DNA of 64,000 bases from Nocardioides sediminis (GTDB lineage: Bacteria > Actinomycetota > Actinomycetes > Propionibacteriales > Nocardioidaceae): assembly GCF_003047295.1 (NCBI RefSeq), contig NZ_PZYZ01000005.1, positions 248,001 through 312,000 of the forward strand. The letters are read 5' to 3'. Under the pieces are notes generated by a model. The model worked only from the letters and a program-made list of their open reading frames with translations, was not told where the DNA came from and did not search any database. Position numbers and translations under genes: made by a program. Below are positions 38,562 through 47,592 of this stretch, one piece after another. Every line of letters begins with the position of its first letter. Positions within the stretch are counted from its first letter, which is position 1.

Positions 38562-39826
38562 CGCGCCAGCTCCGTGAGGGTGTCGGCCAGGGCCTCCACC
38601 CCCGACAGGCAGTCGACGGTCTCGGCGGACTCGGCAGGTGAGTGCGACACCCCGGTCGGGTTGCGCACGAAGAGCATGGCACTGGGGATGCCGGCCGCGG
38701 AGAGGATTCCCGCGTCGTGGCCGGCCTGCGTCGGGATGACCGGCCAGTCGCCGATCCCGGCGATCCGTGCCGCGAGCGCCGGGTCGAAGGCCACGGAGCG
38801 GGACACCGACTCCGCGGTCACCGCCAAGGCCGTGCCGTCGCGGTCCGCACGCTCGGTGCCCTGCCGCTCGATCGCGGCGACCAGGTCGGTGAGCACCTCC
38901 TCGGAGGAGCAGCGGGCGTCGAGCCACGCGGTCACGCGCGACGGGACGGCGTTGGTGCCGTTGGGGGCGACCTCGAGCCGACCGAACGTCGCGCGCTGCC
39001 CCGACAGCCGCGCCTGCTTGTTGGCGGCCAACGCGGTCATCGCGTAGGTCAGCATCGGGTCGCGGCGGTCCTCCATCCGCGTCGTGCCCGCGTGGTTGGC
39101 CTCGCCGGTGAAGTCGAAGCGGTAGCGACCGTGCGGCCAGATCTCGCTGCCCACGCCGACCGCGGCGCCGCGGTCGACGAGGTCGCGGCCCTGCTCGACG
39201 TGCAGCTCGACGAAGCAGCCGACCCCCGAGAGGTCGACGAGGCCGCCGCCGTCCTCCAGCGCTCCCACGTCGAGGCCCGCGGCCGCCAGCGCGTCCGGCA
39301 GCGCCACCCCGTCCCGGTCCCGGCGCTCCCGGGCGTCGGACCACGAGGTCGCCCCCGTCGCCAGCCGCGACCCGAGGCACGCCAGCCCGAAGCGTGATCC
39401 CTCCTCCTCGGTGAACACCGAGACGCCGATCGGCCGGGTCGGCACGACGCCCCGCGAGCGCATCAGGTCGAGCGCCGCGAGCGCGGAGACCACCCCCAGC
39501 GGGCCGTCGTACGCCCCGCCCTCGAGGACGGAGTCGAGGTGCGACCCGGTGAGGATCGCGCCCGGTCGGGGTGGTCCGTGACGTTCGGACCCCCTTTCGG
39601 CGGACGCAGGGGTCCGTTCGTCACGGACCACCCCGGCCGGACGCCACCACGCCACCTGGTTGCCCATCGCGTCGGTCTCCAGCTCCAGCCCGCGCGCCGA
39701 CGCGGCCGAGGCGAACCAGGCCCGCAGCTCGGACTCCGCCGAGGCCCAGGGCTGGCGGTTGTAGCCCCCCGACGACGCCGACCGGCCGATCGGCGCCAGC
39801 TCGGCCCACATCCCCTCGAACGTCAT
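38558..39826 (-). CDS. M20 amidohydrolase (allantoate amidohydrolase-like), with palindrome insert
   Basis: A 422-residue binuclear metal amidohydrolase of the AllC/HyuC group. Metal residues are present: His in GSHLDSV, Asp in GGAYDGPLGV, Glu pair in FTEEEGSRFG, His in ELHVEQG, and His in GVSHSPAES. It is coupled to hutF and hutI (ATGA overlaps). In this position it could act as the N-formylglutamate-hydrolysing step (HutG role), or on N-carbamoyl compounds. Between VAWWRPA and AILTGSHL there are about 24 extra residues encoded by a palindromic repeat (39571-39631), with the reading frame intact. Start ATG 39826. Confidence 0.85.
   Translation of the reverse strand: MTFEGMWAELAPIGRSASSGGYNRQPWASAESELRAWFASAASARGLELETDAMGNQVAWWRPAGVVRDERTPASAERGSERHGPPRPGAILTGSHLDSVLEGGAYDGPLGVVSALAALDLMRSRGVVPTRPIGVSVFTEEEGSRFGLACLGSRLATGATSWSDARERRDRDGVALPDALAAAGLDVGALEDGGGLVDLSGVGCFVELHVEQGRDLVDRGAAVGVGSEIWPHGRYRFDFTGEANHAGTTRMEDRRDPMLTYAMTALAANKQARLSGQRATFGRLEVAPNGTNAVPSRVTAWLDARCSSEEVLTDLVAAIERQGTERADRDGTALAVTAESVSRSVAFDPALAARIAGIGDWPVIPTQAGHDAGILSAAGIPSAMLFVRNPTGVSHSPAESAETVDCLSGVEALADTLTELAR
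39568..39634. repeat. palindromic element, copy F, inside a coding gene
   Basis: Arms 39568-39593 and 39609-39634 pair over 26 bp with two mismatches around a 15-nt loop. The core ends TGGTCCGTGACG and CGTCACGGACCA match copy E closely. It lies within the M20 amidohydrolase and is translated as GVVRDERTPASAER followed by GSERHGPPRPG. No frameshift or stop results. Confidence 0.85.
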
Positions 39827-39909
39827 GGGGTGAGTCCACCGGGCGGAGGTCCGCCGGTCAACGACACCCGCCGTGGCGACGTCTCGGATCCCAGACGCCG
39901 GCCGGGACG

Positions 39910-41034
39910 TCAGCCCGTCCAGACCCCGTCGTCCCAGGCCCGCCGGAGCACGGCGAGGTAGGGCTCGAGGTCCCAGCCCTGCGTCTCGACCCAGGCCGGC
40001 GAGAAGTAGGTGTCGAGGTAGCGCACCCCGGCGTCGCACAGCAGCGTGACGATCGACCCGGCCTCGCCGGCGGCCCGCATGTCGCAGGCCAGCTTGGTGG
40101 CGGCGTACAGCGCGGTGCCCGTCGACGGGCCCGCCAGCTGGCCCGTCCGCTCCCGCAGGAAGTGCGCGGCCGCGACCGAGGCGGCGTCGGGCACCTGCAC
40201 CATCCGGTCCACGACGTCAGGCAGGAACGACGGCTCGGCCCGCGGCCGACCGATCCCCTCGATCCGGGAGCCGCAGGTGGTCTCCCCGCAGCCGGGGTCG
40301 CGGAAGGCGGCGAGGAAGGCGGAGTTCTCCGGGTCGACGACGCAAAGCCGCGTGGTCAGCCCGCGGTAGCGCACGTAGCGCCCGATCGTCGCCGAGGTCC
40401 CGCCCGTCCCGGCGCCGACGACGACCCACGCGGGGACGGGGAACCGCTCCATGGCGAGCTGGTCGAAGATCGACTCGGCGATGTTGTTGTTGCCCCGCCA
40501 GTCGGTCGCCCGCTCGGCGTAGGTGAACTGGTCGAGGTAGTGCCCGCCGGACTCCTCGGCCAGCCGGCGCGCGACGTCGTACACCGAGGCGGGGTCGTCG
40601 ACGAGCACGCACCGCCCGCCCTCGCGCTCGATCAGCGCGACCTTGGACGGCGACGTGGTGCGGGCCATCACCGCGGTGAACGGCAGCCCGAGCAGGTGCG
40701 CGAAGAACGCCTCGCTCACCGCCGTCGACCCCGACGACGCCTCGACGACGTGGGTGCCCTCCTGGATGAGGCCGCTGCACAGGCCGTAGAGGAACAGCGA
40801 GCGCGCCAGCCGGTGCTTGAGCGAGCCGGTCGGGTGCGTCGACTCGTCCTTGAGGTAGAGGTCGACGTCGGGGAACGCCGGCATCCGCACCGCGTGCAGA
40901 TGGGTGTCGGCCGAGCGGTTCTGGTCGGCCTTGAGCCGCCGGATCGCCTCGACGACCCACGCACGCTCGGCGTGCCCGGACTGGTCGACCTCGACGATCG
41001 GCACGACGCCGCCAGCTGTGCCCGGCTCTCCCAT
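39910..41034 (-). CDS. PLP-dependent cysteine synthase/desulfhydrase-like enzyme
   Basis: A 374-residue fold-type II PLP enzyme of the cysteine synthase/CBS family. The PLP lysine lies in [17 protein letters not shown], the substrate loop is [15 protein letters not shown], and the phosphate loop is [16 protein letters not shown]. Its length exceeds classical CysK (about 310) and matches the actinobacterial Cds1-like group proposed to degrade L-cysteine to pyruvate, ammonia and sulfide. Start ATG 41034 lies 25 bp from the divergent nitroreductase start. Substrate is inferred from the family only. Confidence 0.85.
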   Translation of the reverse strand: MGEPGTAGGVVPIVEVDQSGHAERAWVVEAIRRLKADQNRSADTHLHAVRMPAFPDVDLYLKDESTHPTGSLKHRLARSLFLYGLCSGLIQEGTHVVEASSGSTAVSEAFFAHLLGLPFTAVMARTTSPSKVALIEREGGRCVLVDDPASVYDVARRLAEESGGHYLDQFTYAERATDWRGNNNIAESIFDQLAMERFPVPAWVVVGAGTGGTSATIGRYVRYRGLTTRLCVVDPENSAFLAAFRDPGCGETTCGSRIEGIGRPRAEPSFLPDVVDRMVQVPDAASVAAAHFLRERTGQLAGPSTGTALYAATKLACDMRAAGEAGSIVTLLCDAGVRYLDTYFSPAWVETQGWDLEPYLAVLRRAWDDGVWTG

Positions 41035-41059
41035 GGCGGGAGCGTGCCACAGTCGGGGC

Positions 41060-41656
41060 ATGGAGTTCCAAGACGTCGTACGACGACGCCGCATGGTCCG
41101 CACGTACGCCGACCGGCCGGTCGCGCCCGAGGCCCTCGACCGGCTCCTCGACAACGCCACCCGCGGGCCCAGCGCGGGCTTCAGCCAGGGCTACGCGTTC
41201 CTGGTGCTGGACACCCCGGACGACGTCGCGCGCTTCTGGACGGCCACCGGTGCGGACCCGGACGCGCACAACACCTGGCTCGACGGCATGCGCACCGCGC
41301 CGGTGGTGATCGTGCCGCTGGCCCACAAGGACGCCTACCTCGACCGCTACGCCGAGCCCGACAAGGGCTGGACCGACCGCGACGAGGCGCGCTGGCCGGT
41401 GCCCTACTGGCACGTCGACACCGGGATGGCGGCCCTGCTGATCCTGCAGACCGCCGTCGACGAGGGCCTCGGCGCCTGCTTCTTCGGCATCCCGGGCGAG
41501 CACGTCGACGGCTTCCGCGAGGCGTTCGGGGTGCCGGCGGACCACACGCCCGTCGGGGCGATCACCGTGGGCCACCGCACCGAAGCGACCGGCACCCGAG
41601 GCTCGGCCGCCCGTCGCGAGCGGCGTACGGACGTGGTGCACCGCGGTCGCTGGTGA
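41060..41656 (+). CDS. nitroreductase family protein
   Basis: A 198-residue FMN-dependent oxidoreductase. The opening [34 protein letters not shown] is the nitroreductase FMN-binding start (RRRxVRxY), and [12 protein letters not shown] is the second conserved segment. Length is typical. The basic C-terminus ([16 protein letters not shown]) is longer than usual. It diverges from the cysteine-synthase-like gene and may reduce nitro or quinone compounds. Confidence 0.85.
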   Translation: MEFQDVVRRRRMVRTYADRPVAPEALDRLLDNATRGPSAGFSQGYAFLVLDTPDDVARFWTATGADPDAHNTWLDGMRTAPVVIVPLAHKDAYLDRYAEPDKGWTDRDEARWPVPYWHVDTGMAALLILQTAVDEGLGACFFGIPGEHVDGFREAFGVPADHTPVGAITVGHRTEATGTRGSAARRERRTDVVHRGRW

Positions 41657-41774
41657 CCCGCCCTTCGTGACCCAGCCGTCCCCGGTGACCTGGGCCACCC
41701 CGGGGAATGCCTGCCGGCCCGAGGCCCTTGGACCAGGTGAACGGTCAACGAGTTCTCGAGGAGAGGTCACCCAC

Positions 41775-42848
41775 GTGTCCAAGGCATTCGAACCGATCGT
41801 CGTCGGCGGCTGGAAGCTGCCCCAGCGCTTCGTGATGGCGCCGCTGACGCGCAACCGCGCGAAGGGCACCGTCCCCGGCGACCTCAACGCCGAGTACTAC
41901 GGCCAGCGCGCCGGCGCCGGGCTGATCATCACCGAGGGCTCGCAGCCCAGCGCCGTCGGCCAGGGCTACCTCGACACCCCCGGCTTCCACTCCCCCGAGC
42001 AGCTGGCCGGCTGGCGCAAGGTCGCCGACGCCGTGCACGAGGGGGGCGGCCACGTCGTCGCCCAGCTGATGCACGTGGGCCGGGTCGCGCACCCCGACAA
42101 CAAGGGTGGCCTCGAGTCCGTCGCCCCCAGCGCCCTGCCCGCCGACGGCAAGATGGTCACCGCCGACGGGCAGGTCGACATGCCGGTCCCCCGCGCGCTG
42201 GAGACCGACGAGGTCGCGGGCGTCGTCGAGGAGTTCGTCACCGCCGCCCGCAACGCCGTCGAGGCCGGTCTCGACGGGGTCGAGGTGCACGCGGCCAACG
42301 GCTACCTGATCCACCAGTTCCTGGGCCAGTCCTCCAACACCCGCACCGACGGCTACGGCGGGACGCCCGAGGCGCACGCCCGCTTCGCCATCGAGGTGAC
42401 CCGCGCCGTGGCCGAGGCGATCGGCGGCGACCGGGTCGGCATCCGCATCTCCCCCGCGCACAACATCCAGGGCGTGCTCGAGGAGGACAAGGCCTTCACC
42501 CGGGCGACCTACGAGACCCTCGTGGACGGCATCAAGGACCTCGACCTGGCCTACCTCAGCATCCTCGCCGACCCGCGCAGCCCGCTCGTCGCGGACCTCC
42601 GCAGGCGCTTCGGCGGCCCGGTGATGCTCAACTCCGGCTTCGGGTCGGTCACCGCATTCGAGGACGTCGAGGCGATCCTCGACGAGGACCTCGCCGACCT
42701 CGTGGCCGTCGGGCGCGAGTTCCTGGCCAACCCGGACCTCGCCGAGCGCTGGCGCACCGGTGCGCCCCTCAACGAGCCCGACCCGTCGACGTTCTACGGC
42801 GGCGGTGCCGAGGGCTACACCGACTACCCGACGCTCGGGGACCGCTGA
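41775..42848 (+). CDS. old yellow enzyme family oxidoreductase (alkene reductase)
   Basis: A 357-residue FMN-dependent ene-reductase like NemA/XenB. Conserved segments: RFVMAPLTRNRA, LIITEGSQPSAVGQGY, GVEVHAANGYLIHQFLGQ (His/Asn substrate pair is HAAN), and LADLVAVGREFLANPDL. Start GTG 41775 follows GAGAGGTCACCCAC; the frame stays open upstream but is not homologous. Its stop overlaps the next ATG (TGATG), so it is coupled to a quinone reductase. Together they could handle electrophilic enones and quinones. Confidence 0.92.
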   Translation: MSKAFEPIVVGGWKLPQRFVMAPLTRNRAKGTVPGDLNAEYYGQRAGAGLIITEGSQPSAVGQGYLDTPGFHSPEQLAGWRKVADAVHEGGGHVVAQLMHVGRVAHPDNKGGLESVAPSALPADGKMVTADGQVDMPVPRALETDEVAGVVEEFVTAARNAVEAGLDGVEVHAANGYLIHQFLGQSSNTRTDGYGGTPEAHARFAIEVTRAVAEAIGGDRVGIRISPAHNIQGVLEEDKAFTRATYETLVDGIKDLDLAYLSILADPRSPLVADLRRRFGGPVMLNSGFGSVTAFEDVEAILDEDLADLVAVGREFLANPDLAERWRTGAPLNEPDPSTFYGGGAEGYTDYPTLGDR

Positions 42849-43870
42849 TGCGCGCCGTGGTCTACCGCGAGCGCGGCGACTCCTCGGTCCTCCACCTCGT
42901 CGAGCGCGACGCGGCCGAGCCCGGCCCCGGCGAGGTCCGGGTCCGCATCGTCCGGGCCGGGGTCAACCCGACCGACTGGAAGTTCCGCGCAGGAGGCATG
43001 GGCGAGCTCGCCTTCCCCGAGATCGTGCCCGGCCAGGACGGCGCGGGCGTCGTCGACGCCGTCGGCCCCGACGTCACGGACCTCGCGGTCGGCGACCGGG
43101 TGTGGACGATGCTGGCGCAGCACACCCGCCCCGGCGGCACGGCGCAGGAGCAGGTCGTGCTCCCGGTCGGCAACGTCACCAGGCTCCCGGACTCCGCGTC
43201 GTACGACGTGGGGGCGGCGCTGGGCGTCCCGGCCGTCACCGCCCACCGGGCCCTGACCACCTCCGAGGACGGCCCCGACCGCCTGACCCCCGGCGCGCTC
43301 GACGGCCGGACCGTGCTGGTCGCCGGCGGGGCCGGCGCCGTCGGCAACGCGGCCATCCAGCTCGCCCGCTGGGCCGGCGCGACGGTGGTCAGCACCGTGA
43401 GCAGCGCCGAAAAGGCCGCGCTGGCGACGGCGGCCGGCGCGCAGCACGTCGTCAACTACCGCGAGGACGACCCCGTCGCGGCGATCCGCGTGCTGGCGCC
43501 CGACGGCGTCGACATCGTCGTCGAGGTGGCCCCCGCGCAGAACCTGCGCCTGGACCTCCAGGTGATCCGGCCCCGCGCGACGATCGCGATCTACGCCAAC
43601 AACGGCGGCGACGAGGTCACCCTCGGGGTGCGTGAGACGTTCACCACCAACGCGCGCTTCCAGTGGGTGCTGCTCTACACCGTCGGTCACGAGGCGCTGC
43701 GCCGGGCGGCCGAGGACGTCACCGCAGCCGTCGCCGACGGCGCCTTCGGGATCGGTGAGGAGCACGGCCTGCCCGTGCACCACTACCCGCTGGAGGAGAC
43801 GGCGGCAGCCCACGCCGCCGTCGAGGCCGGCGCGGTCGGCAAGGTGCTCCTGGACGTCACCGAGGCCTGA
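42848..43870 (+). CDS. NADPH:quinone reductase / zinc-independent alcohol dehydrogenase-like
   Basis: A 340-residue medium-chain dehydrogenase/reductase. The GroES-like N-terminus reads VRVRIVRAGVNPTDWKFRAG, and the NADPH motif is VLVAGGAGAVGNAAIQLARWAGATVV (GAGAVG). No structural-zinc Cys cluster is seen, as in quinone oxidoreductases. Translationally coupled to the old yellow enzyme gene. It ends 34 bp before palindrome copy C. Confidence 0.9.
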   Translation: MRAVVYRERGDSSVLHLVERDAAEPGPGEVRVRIVRAGVNPTDWKFRAGGMGELAFPEIVPGQDGAGVVDAVGPDVTDLAVGDRVWTMLAQHTRPGGTAQEQVVLPVGNVTRLPDSASYDVGAALGVPAVTAHRALTTSEDGPDRLTPGALDGRTVLVAGGAGAVGNAAIQLARWAGATVVSTVSSAEKAALATAAGAQHVVNYREDDPVAAIRVLAPDGVDIVVEVAPAQNLRLDLQVIRPRATIAIYANNGGDEVTLGVRETFTTNARFQWVLLYTVGHEALRRAAEDVTAAVADGAFGIGEEHGLPVHHYPLEETAAAHAAVEAGAVGKVLLDVTEA

Positions 43871-43904
43871 CGGGTCGAGGCCACCCCCCTCCCCCCGGGC
43901 TGGC

Positions 43905-43964
43905 TAGTTTGGGACGATCTCGTAGGCGATCGCGCGGTTCGACCTACGAGTTCGTCCCCAACTA
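43905..43964. repeat. 60-bp palindromic element, copy C
   Basis: Ends TAGTTTGGGACGA (43905-43917) and TCGTCCCCAACTA (43952-43964), one mismatch; inner stem CTCGTAGG/CCTACGAG. Unlike the other intergenic copies it separates two genes on the same strand, 26 bp before the M20 peptidase start. Confidence 0.83.
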
Positions 43965-43990
43965 CCCGGGGGCGGCACTAGGTTGCGGCC

Positions 43991-45337
43991 ATGTCCGACG
44001 CCCCCCTCGACCGCGTGGTCGGCAAGCTCCAGGCCCTCGTGCGGATCCCGACGGTGTCCGACCGTGACCCCGCGCGGGTCGACACCGACGCCTTCGACCG
44101 GCTGCTGGCCGAGCTCGAGACGCAGTTCCCCCGGCTGCATGCCGAGCTGGAGGCCACCCGCGTCGGCACACACGGGTTGCTGCTGCGGTGGCCGGGGGCG
44201 AGCGCCACCAAGCCGGTCGTGCTCATGGCCCACCTAGACGTCGTACCGGTCGACGAGGACGCACCCTGGCAGCACCCGCCCTTCGGCGCGGTGCTCGCCG
44301 ACTCCCCCACCGGGCCGGCAGTCTGGGGCCGCGGCACCCTCGACGACAAGGGCTGCGTGGTCGGCATCTGCGAGGCGGTCGAGCTGCTCCTCGAGGCCGG
44401 GCACGTGCCCGGCCAGGACGTGTGGCTGTCGTTCGGCTGCGACGAGGAGGTGAGCGGTACGGCGGCACTCGCGGCCGTCGACCACCTGCGGGCCGCCGGG
44501 GTCGACCCGTGGTTCGTGCTCGACGAGGGCGGTGCGATCGCGCACGAGGCCTTCCCCGGGATCGCGGCACCGCTCGGCGTCATCGGCGTGACCGAGAAGG
44601 GCACGACCAGCATCGAGCTGGTCGCCGAGGGCCGCGGCGGCCACGCCTCGACGCCGGCACGCAACGGCCCCACCGCCCGCATCGCGCGGGCGATCCTGCG
44701 CATCGAGAGGTCGCCGTTCCCCGCCTCCGCGCCCGCCCCGACGCTCGAGCTGGTGCACCGGCTCGCGCCGCACGCGCCCGCCCCGCTGCGCCCGATCCTC
44801 TCCCGCGCCGGCCGGCTCGCGCCCGCCGTGACACGCGCGCTGGTGGCGGCCGGCCCGGAAGCGGCGGCGATGACCCGCACCACCGTGGCCGCCACGACGC
44901 TGAGCGGGTCGCCGGCGATCAACGTCATCGCCTCCACCGCCCGGGCCGGGCTCAACGTCCGGGTGATGGTGGGCGACACCGTCGCCGGCGTCGTCGAGCA
45001 CCTCCGGGCGGTGATCAAGGACGACTCGATCCGCATCGACGTCGTCGCGGCCGGCGAGCCCAGCCCGGTGTCACCGATGGACGACGCCTTCCGACTCCTC
45101 GAGTCGTGCATCGGCGAGGTGTTCGCCGACGCGGTGCCCACGCCGTACGTGATGATGGCCGCCACCGACTCGCGGCACTTCACCGCGATCTGCGAGCGGG
45201 TCTACCGCTTCGCGCCGTTCCGGATGACCAAGGCGCAGCGCGAGTCGATCCACTCCTACGACGAGCACCTCGGGGTCTCGGCGCTCGTCGACGGGGTCCG
45301 CTGGTACCGCACGCTCCTCGAGAGGCTCCCCGCATGA
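43991..45337 (+). CDS. M20/M25/M40 family metallopeptidase
   Basis: A 448-residue zinc peptidase/deacylase. Metal and catalytic motifs: VVLMAHLDVVPVDED (His-x-Asp), WGRGTLDDKG, FGCDEEVSGTAA (catalytic Glu pair), and a C-terminal YVMMAATDSRHFTAI (His ligand). Start ATG 43991 is close behind palindrome copy C. The stop overlaps the MFS start by ATGA, so the pair probably imports or exports and cleaves a peptide-like compound. Confidence 0.9.
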   Translation: MSDAPLDRVVGKLQALVRIPTVSDRDPARVDTDAFDRLLAELETQFPRLHAELEATRVGTHGLLLRWPGASATKPVVLMAHLDVVPVDEDAPWQHPPFGAVLADSPTGPAVWGRGTLDDKGCVVGICEAVELLLEAGHVPGQDVWLSFGCDEEVSGTAALAAVDHLRAAGVDPWFVLDEGGAIAHEAFPGIAAPLGVIGVTEKGTTSIELVAEGRGGHASTPARNGPTARIARAILRIERSPFPASAPAPTLELVHRLAPHAPAPLRPILSRAGRLAPAVTRALVAAGPEAAAMTRTTVAATTLSGSPAINVIASTARAGLNVRVMVGDTVAGVVEHLRAVIKDDSIRIDVVAAGEPSPVSPMDDAFRLLESCIGEVFADAVPTPYVMMAATDSRHFTAICERVYRFAPFRMTKAQRESIHSYDEHLGVSALVDGVRWYRTLLERLPA

Positions 45338-46767
45338 CGACCACCGCCGCCGCGCCTCGCGTCGCGCCGCACCTGGTCCGGATCGTCGGCTTCCTGGTCT
45401 GCGTCGAGCTGGCCAGCGGCATCCTGCAGGGCTACTACACGCCGATCTTCAGCGACATCGCCGACCACCTCGGCATCACCGACGCCGACGTCAACTGGTT
45501 CGAGGCCGCACAGCTCATCGTCTCCGCCCTCTGCGTGCCGCTGCTCGCCCGGCTCGGCGACCTGTGGGGGCACCGCAACGTGCTGCTCCTGTCCACGGCG
45601 ATCACCGCGCTCGGCTCGTGGATCCTGGCGTTTGCACCGTCGTTCACCACCTTCCTCATCGGCTGGGCCATCCAGGGCGCGTACGTCGTGTGGCTGCCGC
45701 TCGAGGTCGCGATCATCCACCGGCGCACCGCCGGCACCGGACGGCAGGCGCTGCTCACCCGGCGGTCGGCGGCGGTCCTCGTGGGCGCGCTCGAGCTGGC
45801 CGTCATCATCGGGGCGCTGACCTCCGGTGCCCTAGTCGAGTCGACCTCGATGACGGTGCTGCTGGCGCTGCCCGCGGTCGCGGTGACGATCTGCTTCGTG
45901 GTGATCTGGTTCGGCATCGAGGACGTGCCCGGGCGGGCCACCGGCGGCATCGACTGGGTGGGCTTCACCCTCATCACCGGGGTTTTGGGCGTGCTCATGA
46001 CCGGCCTCATCGTGGTCCGGCTCGACGGCCCGTCGTCGCTCCTGGCGTGGCTGCTGATCGGCGCCGGGCTCGCGCTCCTCGTCCCCTTCGTCCGGGCCGA
46101 GCGCCGGATCGCCGAGCCCCTCATCGACGTGGACCTGATGGCCACCCGCGCGCAGTGGCCGGTGCAGCTGACCGCGTTCCTCTTCGGCATGTCCGTGCTC
46201 GGGGCGCAGATCCCGCTGTCGACCTTCGCGCGCACCGACCCCGACGTCGCCGGTTACGGCCTCGGTGCGGACGCGGCCTTCGTCTCGACGCTCATCGGCG
46301 TGTACGTCGTGAGCCTCGCCGTCGGCGCCTTCACGCTGCCGCTGACGGCGCGGCTGCTGACCGCGCGGCGGGCGCTGATCGCCTCGTCGTTGCTGGTCGC
46401 GCTCGGCTACGCGTTGTGGATCCCGTTCCACGACACCACCACGCAGGCGCTGGTCAACATGGGCGTCGCCGGCATCGGCTCGGGGGCGCTCGTGGCTGCC
46501 CTGCCGGCCGCGGCCGCCGCCGCGGCCCCCGCGGACCGGACGGGCTTCGCCACCGGGATGACCAACGCGACCAAGACCGTCGGCGGTGCGATCGCCTCCT
46601 CGATCTTCGCCATCGCGCTGGCCTCGACCGGCTCGCTCGTCGGCCCGGAGGCCGGGCACGCGCCGCTGGCGGGCTACCTCACGGTGTGGGCCGTCTGCTC
46701 GGTCGCCGCGCTGCTCGCGGCGCTCGCGCTGGTCGCCGTACCGAAGTCGTCCTTCAGCGACCACTGA
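45334..46767 (+). CDS. MFS transporter (14-helix type)
   Basis: A 477-residue permease whose size and helix count (about 14) match the DHA2-like drug resistance group. First helix ends LASGILQGYYTPIF; motif A is LARLGDLWGHRNVLLL. It is translationally coupled to the M20 peptidase. Later motif GFATGMTNATKTVGGAIASSIF is a typical DHA2 segment. Substrate unknown. Confidence 0.9.
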   Translation: MTTTAAAPRVAPHLVRIVGFLVCVELASGILQGYYTPIFSDIADHLGITDADVNWFEAAQLIVSALCVPLLARLGDLWGHRNVLLLSTAITALGSWILAFAPSFTTFLIGWAIQGAYVVWLPLEVAIIHRRTAGTGRQALLTRRSAAVLVGALELAVIIGALTSGALVESTSMTVLLALPAVAVTICFVVIWFGIEDVPGRATGGIDWVGFTLITGVLGVLMTGLIVVRLDGPSSLLAWLLIGAGLALLVPFVRAERRIAEPLIDVDLMATRAQWPVQLTAFLFGMSVLGAQIPLSTFARTDPDVAGYGLGADAAFVSTLIGVYVVSLAVGAFTLPLTARLLTARRALIASSLLVALGYALWIPFHDTTTQALVNMGVAGIGSGALVAALPAAAAAAAPADRTGFATGMTNATKTVGGAIASSIFAIALASTGSLVGPEAGHAPLAGYLTVWAVCSVAALLAALALVAVPKSSFSDH

Positions 46768-46884
46768 CCCCTCACGTCCCGGGCGTGCTCTTCCCCGTGG
46801 GTCGTGTGCAGGTGCAGTCGGCAGTTGACGGCAACCGCGCACGGTCTCGCGGGTCGCCCCCTCGCCGGTGGAGCACCGCGAGCG

Positions 46885-47520
46885 TCAGCCGCCGGCACCG
46901 AGACGCTGCCGCAGCGTCGGCACTCCCGGCCCAGCGAGGTCGTCGAGCGCGACGGTGCGGCCGGCGGCCACGAGGAGCAGCGACAGGGCCGGTCCGCGCA
47001 CCTCGGCACCCTCGCCGAGGCCGAGGCCCGCGTCGGTCGCCACGAGGCGGAGCCGGGCGAGGTGCTGCTTGGCGCCGCCGAGGCCGACCCAGGTGTGCGC
47101 CTGGTAGGCCAGCGCCCGCAGCACCGCCTCGGGCGGATAGCTGCGGGTGAGGCCCAGGGGGCGGCGGATGTCCTCCCCGTGCACGACCTCCTCGACGAGC
47201 CGACTGTCGAGCGGGGCACCCGGGCCGGTCGTGCGCAGGGCCACGCGCCGCAGGCGGTCGAGGGTCTCGGCCGGGGTGGCGCCGCGGGCGCGGGAGACGC
47301 CCTGCGCGTTCTGCCGGTCGAAGTCGAGCCCTGCGCGCAGCATCGCCCGGACGACGCCGCGACGGGTGGCGAGGGCGTTGACGACCAGGTGGGCCGCCAC
47401 GTCGTGGACGGTCCACCCCTCGCAGAGGGACGGCTGCGCCCACTGCTCGTCGGTGAGCCCGGCCAGGTCCTCGATGAGCGCCGCCCGCTCGGCGTGCACC
47501 AGCCTCCACACATCCGTCAT
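46885..47520 (-). CDS. maleylpyruvate isomerase family (DinB-like) protein
   Basis: A 211-residue protein with the mycothiol-dependent isomerase N-terminal fold. The opening WRLVHAERAALIEDLAGLTDEQWAQPSLCEGWTVHDVAAHL contains the conserved CxGWxVxDVAAH (Cys and His for metal). The family is common in actinomycetes with mycothiol. Start ATG 47520. It diverges from the lyase gene at 47593. The actual substrate is unknown. Confidence 0.85.
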   Translation of the reverse strand: MTDVWRLVHAERAALIEDLAGLTDEQWAQPSLCEGWTVHDVAAHLVVNALATRRGVVRAMLRAGLDFDRQNAQGVSRARGATPAETLDRLRRVALRTTGPGAPLDSRLVEEVVHGEDIRRPLGLTRSYPPEAVLRALAYQAHTWVGLGGAKQHLARLRLVATDAGLGLGEGAEVRGPALSLLLVAAGRTVALDDLAGPGVPTLRQRLGAGG

Positions 47521-47592
47521 GGCAGACAGTCTGACGGGCACCACCGACCGTGGCCGGGAACAGATTCGCCGTGCCTTGCTTTGATGACTGGC

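Noticed and set aside
39568..39634. Sequencing error or pseudogene in the M20 amidohydrolase
   Set aside because: The insert keeps the frame, has paired arms matching another copy, and all metal ligands downstream are intact.
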